Below are positions 51,735 through 62,757 of a DNA stretch of 64,000 bases, piece by piece. Below the pieces are notes generated by a model that did no database searches, was not told where the DNA came from, and saw nothing but the letters and a program-made list of their open reading frames with translations. The stretch covers positions 2,666,001 through 2,730,000 of the forward strand of contig CP114120.1 of the NCBI GenBank assembly GCA_029959195.1. Direction: 5' to 3'. Position 1 is the stretch's first letter, and every line of letters begins with the position of its first letter. The position numbers were made by a program, and so were the translations under genes. This DNA comes from Dictyophora rubrovolvata (Eukaryota; Basidiomycota; Agaricomycetes; Phallales; Phallaceae).

Positions 51735-52675
51735 ATGTACACCACTATTTCGAACATTCACCCTTCATCCTATCCGTATACTCCGACTGGATATCGCTAT
51801 AACATTTCCGCGATCGGGATGTACGACGCTCCAGACTCTGGTATGTATATTACTGCCCGTCACCTAGACTCCGTTTTGATGTCTTACATAGAAATCGACT
51901 ACTCATTTACACCCAGTGAAAGCTGGTACTCACCGGCTTACAATGGTGAGTAATAGAGTTAGAGTTTGCGGGTTACGCATATAAATATTCTCGCTTTCGC
52001 AGACGTTAGGAATCATGTCGTGTTAGAGCGGCCCGAATCCGTTGCCAGTGACTCATCAAATTCCACACAACCTTCCGTACGTCAACGCATCGTGCTCACT
52101 GAACAGTATCTTATTTTATGCAGAGAGAAAATTCAGCTTCGCCCAAAGCTTCCGCAAAATCATCGACCACTCAACATGCCTGGATTCAGCGCAGTCAAGT
52201 AACAACCAGCAAATCGCTAAGCCATCTAGTTGTTGAATTCTCCAATAATGGAGTCAAATCATTTTTCTGTGGTTGGACTGGATGCAAGCACCCCGTCGGG
52301 TTTGCTCAAAAGCCTCAGTTAATCACCCACATTCGCTCTGTTCATCTACAAGAAAAGCCGTTCATTTGTACTACATGGTATGTCGTTTAACTCCCCAGCA
52401 GACTTCAGTTCACTGAGAGGTCGTCTTTTTTTAGTAACACACAGTTTTCCCGGAAACAAGAAGCCAGTCGTCACGTCGTATCTATGAACACAGGCAGGAA
52501 ATATAAGTGCAGTGGATGGTAAGTCTTTCTTTTTCTTTTTGTCATAGGAACTCTATTCCGACGTCACTTTTGTAGTCATCAAGCTTTTTCGCGTAAAAAC
52601 TACCGTGATGCTCATGAAGAAATTTGCATGTACGAAGAGCCAACGTGTAGAAATACTCAACCATCAACTTACTAA
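51735..52675 (+). CDS. Three-finger zinc-finger protein B
   Basis: This is the tandem paralog of the gene at 49229-50076. I start it at the ATG at 51735 (MYTTISNIHPSSYPYTPTG); the frame is open further upstream but has no ATG there. A long Tyr/Ser-rich N-terminus (YNISAIGMYDAPDSGMY, SFTPSESWYSPAYN) and a Ser/Thr/Gln-rich linker (ENSASPKASAKSSTTQHA) precede the fingers. Finger 1 is CGWTGCKHPVGFAQKPQLITH. Finger 2 is CTTCNTQFSRKQEASRHV. Finger 3 is CSGCHQAFSRKNYRDAHEEIC. It ends RNTQPSTY at 52673-52675. Intron positions match those of paralog A. The N-terminal half has no counterpart in paralog A, so the two proteins probably differ in activation or partner contacts. Confidence 0.72.
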
Positions 52676-54736
52676 TTTTTAACCTATCATTTAAGCCTAA
52701 AACTAGTTATGTAGCCATAAATCCCAATCTTTATTGTATTTTTACAGGGTAATCTGCTGGGCCTTCTTTAATCTTATTCTATTTATGTATACGGTGTGAT
52801 TTACAAAAATTTTGGACTCTTTCCAAAGTAATCGCTTTTAATATCCCTTAATATATTCGAAATAATACACACTATTATCAAGTTCTCTTAAAAAAAATAT
52901 GCCAAGAGAAACTGGTTATTTATATCACAGTCTATCAACACGTGGTCGTACTGACGGTAAAAGATCCCATAGCTGTACGATGAATTCGTATCTTCGTCCA
53001 CGAACGTCTCGAATATGGACTCTCATTGCCTTGTATTTGTCCGTACCATCAGCTCGGTATCTTAAGTGGTTGCTATCACTAACAATTTTAATAAATGCGA
53101 CGGATATATGTATATCCACTAAACGATCATTTGCGGGGTGGGCTAAGCTAAAACAATTTTTGATAAGCCAGCTGACAAACACTGCGGACGAGACACAATG
53201 CTCGATTGAGGTGAGATTGTCGATGGATGTTCTGAAAGTCAGGGTTAGGGCATTGTAGTTCGGGGTTGAGCTCAGGCTCGAGTTTCTTGGACAATGGCCA
53301 CGTTTCTGTGAATGGGTTGTTATTTTTCTCTCCCGAAGGGGCAAGGATCAATTAAGCGACAATATCATTATATAGAAGAAATTTACTCACGAGGTATTTA
53401 TTTCTTGTCAGTTCGCGTAGCGTTACCCCAAGTTTGCAAAGCTCTAAAGTTCTCCTTGTTAAGTCTTTACCTTGTTAAGTCTTTAGCCCGCCTAAGAAAG
53501 GTATGGAATCTCTAGTATGAAGTATTTAACATACGGTCAAACTACTTTCTCCCTTTTCTCTAAGAATTTCGGAGCTCGTCTGATGGGATTTTCCGAGTCC
53601 TCCGATAACGGGCAGTACGTCCAGCGGATTTCAAAATCACATAACTCTGCATAAGCCACTATAGTTCCAACTACGAAAAAAGTTTTGATATTGTTAGGTG
53701 AACCGGTTTTTCAGAATCGTGAAATTTTTATCAACAAAAATTGCGTTCCGGTAAAACTGCGCGGGGTGCTAAGTAGCCGAAGTGGGGAAGTAAGATGGGA
53801 AGAAATCTTACCAAAATAGACTGATAACGGTTAGACCCAATGGTCCTGGTTTGCACTGTCAATGAGTAAATATAGCTGATGATAACCTTTTCAAAAATCT
53901 TGACATCAGGTTATTTTTCGACCCGGTGATATTTGCAAAATTAGTATGTTTGGAGCATTCATTTCACTACGAGCCTATTTTAATTACCTCGAAAAAACAA
54001 CCCAGAAACTGCTGATAGGGACTTCACTGATATGGGCTACGGCGCAGTTGTACAAAAGCAATTAATAGACGCAAAGACGATTCTGTTTGTATTAGAATAC
54101 GCCTTGCGACCGTCGGAAGAACTAAACCAAAATTGATCTCTATAGCGTTCGATCTGGATTGAAAAAGTCGTAAAAAGTAACAATATGGCTTGTATGGCCG
54201 TGATGAGAACATCTATAATTCATGAGATTCCCAGCGCTTGCTATTGAAAGCGTCGTCTAATTGAAATACTTAATCTGCCAATGACTCATTGTGGCTTTTG
54301 CTACGTTAGGCTACCAGCAGAACGTTTACAACCAATTCATACTTCTGTGCCGGGCCGCAAAGGAACGGATTTGAAGCAATTAAGAAGCCAGTTAAAACTT
54401 GTTGCTTCTATGAAGAGAGATGCTATGCTATCAGATTTTTTTCCCCTCCATAGAACTGAGAATTGGGCTTGCGTCAAACCTTTTTCTTCCGGAGAAACAT
54501 TGAAACAGGAAATGCATCTCCGGAGTTTTAATCTCATATAAATGTTAAAATCAGACCGATGAATCGATGGAGGCCTGTCAGTAGAAGGAGAATATGATAG
54601 CGCGCGAAATCACATGTCAGAAGACAGAAGAAAACAGTCGGAGTTTAAATAAAGACCAGCTTAGTCAACAGGTCCCAGTTCCACTGCTTCGCTGGATTGT
54701 CACTGGCTGAAGCTAAACTGGGGGCATTTTGTGTTA
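52676..54736. other. 2-kb gene-poor region
   Basis: Overlapping frames lie on both strands at 52899-53344; the minus one (139 codons) starts at TTG. A plus frame at 54281-54541 has no known domain. A 16-bp unit, CTTGTTAAGTCTTTAC/G, is repeated in tandem at 53455-53486. I see no reliable gene. Confidence 0.45.
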
Positions 54737-56580
54737 ATGTCTGTTAAGTCGGGCGCTGTTAGCAAGCTCGGAGGATATGAATTTTATCGGAAAGTCCTGG
54801 GCAGTCCTCGCTATGTCGTTGCACCAATGGTCGATCAAAGTGAACTGGTAAATAATTCCTCAGTTTTTGAACTAAATCATTTCCTTAAAATGACTTTTTA
54901 GGCGTGGAGGATTCTTTCACGAAGATATGGAGCTGATGTGTGTCTTGCCATCTATCTTTCATAACCAGTTATTTACCTCATCAGTAGTTGGTCTATACAC
55001 CCATGATTAATGCGAAGGTGAGCGGGATGGACCATGGTTTCTCATTGTGCGTTCCTTAATTTATAACTTTGGCTGGAGATTTTCGTTGATCCAAGGAACC
55101 CTCGATTCAAGAACCTGAATTTCGACACTCCCAGTGGGGAGGAAGGAAGCTCCATCGACCGACCTCTTATCGTCCAGGTGAGACTCCAGGAAAGTTCCTT
55201 CCCCATTTTCAAGAAGACTGATTTTCACTCTCATCAAAGTTTTGTGGTAACGATCCTGAAGTCCTTCTCAAAGCTGCCAAAATCGTAGAGGATCATTGCG
55301 ATGCCGTGGATATCAACTTTGGTTGTCCCCAAGACATAGCTCGACGCGGCCATTACGGTTGCTTCTTACAAGACGATTGGGACCTCGTTTATCGCATGAG
55401 TCTGTCTTTTTTTCATTCCTAAAACGCAATGTTTCGTTTAACAACCCACTTCCCAGTTAACATTTTGCACGTTAATCTTAGCATTCCAGTGACGGCTAAA
55501 TTTCGGGTTTTTCCGACCACCGAAAAAACGGTAGCATATGCTAAAATGATGGAACGCGCAGGTGCTCAGATATTGACATGCCACGGTCGCATTCGTGAAC
55601 AACGTGGAGTTAATAGTGTAAGTGATACTCCTTTGATGTGTTACCATTCTCTTTTTTTGGTATCAACGAGTTATATTGCTTCAGGGGCTAGCCGATTGGG
55701 ACAAAATCCGTGCCGTCAAGGGAGCTGTCAAGGTACCTGTTTTCGCAAATGGTAATATCCTTTACGCATCGGACGTCATACGATGTCTACACTATACTGG
55801 AGTTGACGGGATCATGAGTGCGGAAGGTCAGCTGTACAACCCGGCGTTATTCGCTTCACTTCCACGTCAAATCACACAAGAGACTTTTGACAAAATCTCC
55901 TCCGATGTCAATCTTAACCCGGTAGATTTCCCCAATTACGCCATCGACATGCTTGCACATCCTCCACATGCGGATCTGGCTCTAGAATACCTCTATATCG
56001 TCAAGTCCTTAAAGACAGTCACAGCGCTAAGCGCCGTGAAGGGCCATCTTTTCAAAATCATGAGGCCTTCCATGGGTATTGAAACAGATCTCCGTGATAG
56101 GCTGGGAAAAGTGCGTGGGGGACCTAATGCTTTGGCTGAGTATGAAGAGATATGTCAGGAGATGAAAACACGGCTTGATGTATGTCCGATCTACTAACTC
56201 TAGTGGCTTCTTTCCGTCGTCTAAGGACCTGTACTCTTAGAGTAAAGCTGGGGCTTCTCTGTCGAAATCATTGGCGCAACTAGTTCAAGTTGATGCTACA
56301 AGTGGCATGACAACGCTGCCCCAATGGCTCGCACAGCCCTACATCCGCCCACTACCCCCAGCTTTGGAAAGCAACAGCAAGGGTGGGTTAGGTTTTAGCT
56401 GACGCTGAGACACCATGTTGATTTACCTTCTCCTTAGAACCCGGAAGATTTGCAAAGGACGTTACCAACGCTACAGGTCCTCCTACGAAGCCATTGTCAG
56501 TGAGCAAGCGAACGAATTCATCATCAGCCAGCGAACCCTCCGACCAAGAAGATCTAGAGATAAAGCGAATAAAACGATAA
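54737..56580 (+). CDS. DUS1: tRNA-dihydrouridine(16/17) synthase DUS1
   Basis: This flavin enzyme reduces U16 and U17 of cytosolic tRNAs. From the ATG at 54737 the barrel opens [21 protein letters not shown]. Next come [39 protein letters not shown] with [10 protein letters not shown], and [20 protein letters not shown]. Then follow [36 protein letters not shown] and [17 protein letters not shown]. The C-terminal helical part has [17 protein letters not shown] Ser/Lys-rich tail over two further exons ends [10 protein letters not shown] at 56578-56580. The [13 protein letters not shown] motif marks the DUS1 branch. It is convergent with DSK2, with 205 bases between the stops. Confidence 0.9.
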
Positions 56581-56785
56581 CTTAGTTATTTTCATTCATC
56601 ATCTGGTTGAAAAGTATCTGAGATATACATATGTATTCCCCACGTAGCCAAGTCGTGTATCTCCTATAGTAATTTTATTAGCTTAGAAGTGATTTCGTTT
56701 GTTTACAGGTAACAACAAGGAAGAAAGAACAACAGAACGCTGTACCCCGACTACATACATACACGTAACGTACGATAATAAAGCT

Positions 56786-58242
56786 TTATAAACCACCACC
56801 GTTCAATATATATTCGATCGCTGAATGCACATTCCCACCAGTTGCCAATAATGCCCGAATATTTTGAGAAGCGTTCATGAAGCCCATCTCTTGTAACTGC
56901 TGTAACTGAACTTGGAAACGTTCTTCGGGAGGTCGAGTGTCTGCTGGTGCCGCTGGCGCTCCACCAAGACCTCCCAGACCTCCTAAGCCACCACCAGCAG
57001 TAAGCAATTGTTGTAAAAGAGCCGGATCGAAAGGGCCCGCGCCCGGAGACTGAGTTCCAGCGGTTCCTGACTGGCCTGTTGTTGTCCCGGGTGTAGGTTG
57101 AGTAGCAGGTGGGAATGGTGGCCAAGCTGAAGGATTAAAAAGATTGGTATTTTGTTGTTGTTGTTGTTGCTGTTGAGCTAGTCCAAAAAGCCCAGGAGCT
57201 CGAGCACCACCACCAGGACCACCACCAGGAGCCCCGCCAGCCCCGCCAGCCCCGCCGAGTCCAGCTCCTCTAAGCATAGCGGACATCTGCAGCATTGTAC
57301 GCATCGACTCTGGGTTTGACCTAGCAACAATAACAACAGTAACTATCAGCCCAAGACTCTCGAAGGCAACTCTACATTGTATAAAAGAACATACATGAGC
57401 TGACGGAATTGTTCCGACTGGAAAATTTCCCGGATTTGAGGACCCATCTCTTGTAGCTGAGGATTCGAAGCGATGATTTGGTCGAGAATAGCGGGGTTCG
57501 ACATTAGACTAGACATTTGTTGAAGAAATTGAGGAGAATTGAACATCTCTTGTAACTAAAATTCAGACACATTAATGAGAAGTATTTCCTTAGCCTAGAT
57601 GTCTGGATTACCATATTCGGATCGTTAGTGTTTATACCCAGATTGGCAAATGGGTTGAATCCAGCCATGAGACCATGGCCCATAGGACCATTCAACACTG
57701 TCAAAGGATCGGATGGGTTCTGTCCAGTTTGCATTGTCGGCAAAGGTTGTGGAGCAGACGTTGAACTGGCGGTGTTTCGCGCGGCGCCTTTCACCATGTG
57801 GATCGTATGTGAAGATTGGATTTTGTACTGTGATAGAACGTCTTCGTCCTGTTTAAAGAAAGGGTTTTAGTCATGGGGGATGAGACGAGAGGAAGGAAGA
57901 AAGGAAAGAATGACGTATTTATTGGTCAAAGGACATACTTTCAACACTTTGCCTATCACCGGATGATGAGTATGAAGTGATTCCCGTATCGTGGAGAAAA
58001 TTCACCCACCACTATAAATTAGCCGCTGTCTATCAGCTTCGACATCTGATTTTTCTGCGATTGCATGCTTGAGGTCCATCACCGTCTTGTCAGTAGTTAT
58101 GGTGATTTGAAGTTTGAGTTCACTGGGCCCTATTGCGTCAAGAGAAATGAGATGATGAAAGAAGGCCATGCATCTTTTCTTTCATACCTTTGACGTTGAT
58201 GATAATCTCTGGAGCTGGTGGCGAGTCTGCAGAAGAGGACAT
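56786..58242 (-). CDS. DSK2: Ubiquilin-type proteasome shuttle DSK2
   Basis: This shuttle carries ubiquitinated proteins to the proteasome. The ATG at 58242 gives [19 protein letters not shown]. It is followed by the N-terminal ubiquitin-like domain ([48 protein letters not shown]). An STI1-type region follows ([20 protein letters not shown], then [15 protein letters not shown] and [12 protein letters not shown]). Next are Gly/Ala/Pro repeats, a run of eight Gln near 57150-57175, and a Gly/Leu-rich stretch. The C-terminal UBA domain is [20 protein letters not shown] with [12 protein letters not shown], ending at 56786. Domain order UBL-STI1-UBA is diagnostic. It looks intact. Confidence 0.94.
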
Positions 58243-59144
58243 AATTGTGGTTGCGAATGATAAACGATAAACTTGCGCCGGAGTTGGTGGGGAGCTTACG
58301 TAAGGGTAATCTTTGCGACGCGGTTTAAAGTTCCGCAAAATAAAATATCCGAATATTTGGCGTTTCCAGCAGGTTCATGAACTTAAAAACCATTCATTGT
58401 CTCTTCGACGTATATCTGACGTAGAAGTTTCAAAAAAAGAAAAAGGAGAGTCAATACCTTGATGTGTAGAAACTTCTTAATGTGTAACATTTATTTTTAT
58501 TTGCTTTATGTATCGCGATATTCACAAGTCAAGCACCGGCCTGACCTGAACCAAGCCCGACTTCAAGTTATACTGCCATCACAACGTACGAATACGTCAA
58601 ATAGAATATATTGAACTTAACAAGCACTACCGGCACATGCTGCCATGGTCCCCGGGCTTCTAATCAGAACCGTCATTCAAACTCAAATGATGAATGGCCT
58701 GTGGCTTTTTCCATTAACTCCAGAGTCACTTTCTCGGAGATGATGGATCAAATTCCTGGTCGAATATCACTCAATTGAGTTTAGCACGGCGGAGAATCAC
58801 ATAGTACGTTTTGTATTGAAATGTATGTACTTTGTCTCGATTTTGTCTCGATTGATAGTGACAACGCTTCTCATGCAACAAGGATATCGGATTGATCGAA
58901 GCATGCATGAACCTTCCCTTATTAAGTGCCAAGTTCTGTAGCTGCGAGACTCGGCTGTTTTGAGCATGATTATTTCGAAGTTCAAGAACCTGGCTTTTGA
59001 TCAACGTTCGGTGATTGTTAATCGCCAATTTCGTTTTAACAATGGTTGTATGTATTGTGTTTCATTTTAGTATCATGCACCCAGTACTTTGAATTCATAA
59101 CATGTAGCCAAATCTATGGATCTTAAGCGAACAACCACTGCAGG

Positions 59145-59339
59145 ATTCAGAGAAACTCAGGGCGCCCCACAAAACACGTCCAAATTTGAGAAATCCTGAC
59201 ATATGTTATATAAAAGCCCGTCACTGCCACTCGGGCTTCAGCGAATGGGACGCCAGCTTGTCCATCAAAAATCTTCAGAGTGCCCAAAAATTGTCAGTTT
59301 GGACGTGTCTTATGAGGCGCGCTCTGAGTTTCTCTGAAT
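59145..59339. mobile_element. 195-bp foldback (MITE-like) element
   Basis: Terminal inverted repeats of about 40 bases lie at 59145-59184 and 59298-59339. The outer 16 bases, ATTCAGAGAAACTCAG, are identical, and ACACGTCCAAA also matches at the inner end. The interior contains its own stem, AAGCCCG...CGGGCTT, around an 11-base loop near 59214-59238. There is no open frame of note. No target-site duplication was recognised. It is unrelated in sequence to the element at 46748. Confidence 0.75.
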
Positions 59340-59351
59340 ATTGTTTTGTTT

Positions 59352-59375
59352 ACTGTAACCGGTACCGGTTACAGT
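59352..59375. repeat. Perfect 24-bp palindrome
   Basis: The half-site ACTGTAACCGGT is followed directly by its exact reverse complement. It lies 12 bases beyond the right end of the foldback element. Confidence 0.9.
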
Positions 59376-60052
59376 CAACTAGGTACATATAATCAAATAA
59401 TCTAAATCATCGTTCTCAAATTTCTAATCTAGACTGAGGTCCGTGGTTCAGATTCAAGACATTGATTTAATTTGTGGCATTTACACGGTAATTAATGCCG
59501 AGTTGGCCACCAGATCAAAAGGTGACTGAAAAGATTCATGGGTGGATCAATTAGACCAATTAGACCCTGTGGCTGAAACTTTTTCAAAAAAAAAATCTCT
59601 TTTACAATTAGCCTTCGGAGAAGAATAAAAAAGAGCGGAGAACAACGGTCATTTGCTATTACTACCGGTGAAGAGATAGCCATTTAATACTTACATATAT
59701 CAGAGTTTAGAGAACAATGCGGATAGAATGCATAAATACGCTCCCACACAAAAAGCACAAGGGCGCGACATAATCGAACACAAAGACGCAGGATAAAAAT
59801 ATAATAACATAATTTTATTGAATAACTAGTGTGTCTACGTCCGAGCCACGAATCCCTATAGAAAATCCATCATCAAAGCCAGCATCATTGATGAGTCGAA
59901 TCGTGTATTGACGCACTCAGTTTGCACTCAAAAAAAAACCGTATTTCATAAATTCATAACCGACAAATATCTGATAAACCCTAACCGCATCAAAAGATGT
60001 TGTCTTCTCTTCTTTACATGTCGTTAAATCACGGAATAACGTGTGAGGACTT

Positions 60053-62757
60053 CTACTGTTGCTCAACAAACTCTTCTTCGCTACCTTTTTCCTTAACATC
60101 ATTTTGATGAACTTCTCCAGCACGGTGTACCTGTAACCTTCCCGATGGTTTCCAGCTAGCCGAGTTCCACGGTGCAACGCCAGATCGGTACATTTCATCA
60201 ACCTGTGCAGAAAGAAGACAATGAGAAAGTAGATTATTTCAAATTCTCCTCTCTCCTTTATTGGGAAGGAGTATATTCTCAACTCACCTCTTCGAGAGTG
60301 AGACCCTTGGTTTCGGGAACAAATAAGTAAACGTAGACATATCCGAATGCAAGCATGCCGAAGAAGATTAACAAAATCAGTGGACCGATGCTATGTGCGT
60401 AAGGGGTGAGAAGATGAATTTAACGTGTTGTGATTGGATGCATGTACTCATTTGCAATACGTGGAGCGAAGAAAGACAGAAGGAAGTTCCACAGCCAATC
60501 TAACAAAAAAAAAATCAGCACGAAAGAAAAACCCAATGACATATCTATTTTCTTACTCGTCGCGCTCCCAAGCGCTATAGACTTCAGACATGTTAATACA
60601 AAGCTCAAGCCGAAGTGAAAGAAGAAAAAAAAGAGCAAACCTTAGCCCTAACACGCAACGGGAAACTCTCTCCCAAGTACACCCAAGGTGTCGGACCCCA
60701 AAACATAGAGAATGAGAAGACGTGTAAAACGGCGAAGGCGATCAAAGTGTCTCCACCCGATTTGTTACGTTGTGTCAATTGATTCAAGGGTGTTGAAGTT
60801 GGTGCTAATGTGAAATGTCCCACGAGGCCAGCCTGATAAGGATAGTAAGAGATGAGCAGCCGGTTTCTTCTGTTACAGGTGATTTTTTGACGCTTACGAT
60901 AAGTGCACAGATCTTAAAAAAAAAACGATGACATGAGAACGTCGGATAGTGGAGGTCAAAAGAAGAATTACGTACAGCCTGACATACTGCTCCTACTAGA
61001 AGAGAGTTACGTCTCCCAACTGTTTCGATGAGATACAAAGCCTAAGCCACATGAGTGGTGATTGTGTAAGAATGGCTAAAAATGACGAACCGGAATGGTT
61101 CCTGCGACTGAGACTCCACCTAGGATAGTTTGGATAACATATGGACTTAATCTAAAAAAAGAATGTAAACGATGAGCAAATCAGTCAAAGATAAGGGTTC
61201 CATCACATACGTGGTACCGGCACTCTTGAAGAACGTGTCACCGTAGTAGTCTTTTTCAAACCACATCGTTCAGGAACCTTATCAATCAAGAAAATTGAGC
61301 TCCTACAATAAAAGTTTTGTCCATTCAACTGTTGAATGAACTGTAACCTAAAGCACCAAACTGCGTTAGAAGACATAGTGAAAATAAAACGAGAAGTTCT
61401 CGCTGTACATCATTCCGTTCCCAGTCCGCTTCCATAACAAATTCCTTGAAGAAAAGCATTCAAGCCAAGTAGCCTTTCCACCTTCATTTTCTTCCCTGAT
61501 ACCTAACTCAAGCTCTTCAATGATTTCGGTTATCATCGGATGATCGGGTGGCACATTATTGATTTCTGCTAGGGCGGCGCGTGCGTCGTCTTCACGTTTG
61601 AGGCCAAGGAGGTGACGTCTGAATTATAATGTGCCAAGCCTTCGTCAAGCTCGCGAATAGAGTACGAGAGTACGAGAGAGACACTTACGGTGATTCTGGG
61701 AGGAACATTACGCCGGTTATAAGGATTAAACCCCATAGTAGTTGCAAGCCTATCTGCAAATGCAAATCAGTGGTCTGCTTTTATTTGCAAACTTGTCTTC
61801 GGCATAACATACGGGAATCTTCCAAGAAGCGGTGCTTCGAATATTATGAGTTGCTAAATCCAATATGTAACTTAAAAATATGCTACAAATAATAGGCGTT
61901 ATTCAATGTAATGCGATAATAACGAGGGGGACATACCCAATGATGATTTGCAATTGATATAACACCAAAAGTGCACCACGAATCTTCTTAGGGGCTGTTT
62001 CACCGTTGTATAGCGGTACAATTCCTAATAAAATTATAGTCCGAGTAAATACAGGCGAACGTGAAAAAGAATACCTGAAAGAGCTCCTACGCCTAAGCCT
62101 GCAACGAATCGACTGCCAGTCCAAGCAGTTTGTAAGTCAACTCCACCCAAAATAGTTGAGAAATGAAACATACCCAATTGTTATTTGAGCAACCGAGTTT
62201 ACTGTTCCAGTTTGAATGGCAACTCCGATAGTGAAGACAATTGACCAGATGAGAATGGATTTTTTTCGTCCGTATCGGTCGGATGTAAAAGCTTGAGTCA
62301 GTGCGCCGCTTGTCGGAAGATATAGGTCATTGCGCGTTTTTGGGAAGCATTGGGACTTACACGAATGTGCTACATAATACATGTACAGATGCCGAGCTTT
62401 GAATTAGGGGAAGGAGAAGAGCACTTACCCCGCCGACAGCAGAGACGTTATAACTGACTGACGACTTGCTGACAAAGTTCTAGTACCATCGCTATTGATG
62501 ATATCGCCAAAGCGATTATTAAAATCTTCCATAATGAGACAGCCCTACAAATAACCAATTAGCAAGGTCTTGTCGAGACGAGTCATTCATTCGTTTCTGA
62601 GTACCGAAATAACACCTATATCATACTGCAGACGGCATTGTAAGTGTTTCGATCTGCAGCAACTGGTGAGAAGGCTTACTCCAAAAAGGAAACCTCCGAA
62701 AGCTACGAAGAAGCAAAATATTATGGCCTTCTTGTTGCTCAAGACGTTTGAGGACAT
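60053..62757 (-). CDS. MFS sugar transporter (hexose/STL1-like)
   Basis: This is a 12-TM plasma-membrane sugar carrier. The ATG at 62757 reads MSSNVLSNKKAIIFCFFVAF with GGFLFG at the end of TM1, then YDIGVISG. The loop 2-3 motif is DRYGRKKSILIWSIVFTIG. RFVAGLGVGALSGIVPLYN leads to ETAPKKIRGALLVLYQLQI, and the PES motif is FLPESPRHLLGLKREDDA. Later parts are QFVQQLNGQNF, IETVGRRNSLLVGA, WGPTPWVYLGESFPLRVRAK and FVPETKGLTLEEVDEMY. The charged tail ends KGSEEEFVEQQ, stop at 60053-60055. All sugar-porter signatures are present. The exact substrate is not determinable. About fourteen introns are present and no break was seen. Confidence 0.9.

Larger units (their letters stand above)
58243..60052. 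other. Intergenic region with foldback element and palindrome
   Basis: About 1.8 kb without a supported gene. Frames at 58771-59028 and 59492-59683 have no domain. It includes the foldback element at 59145-59339 and the palindrome at 59352-59375. Confidence 0.5.

Noticed and set aside
52925-53344. 139-codon minus-strand frame as a gene
   Set aside because: It begins at TTG and overlaps a plus-strand frame of similar length. Neither shows a domain or typical introns.
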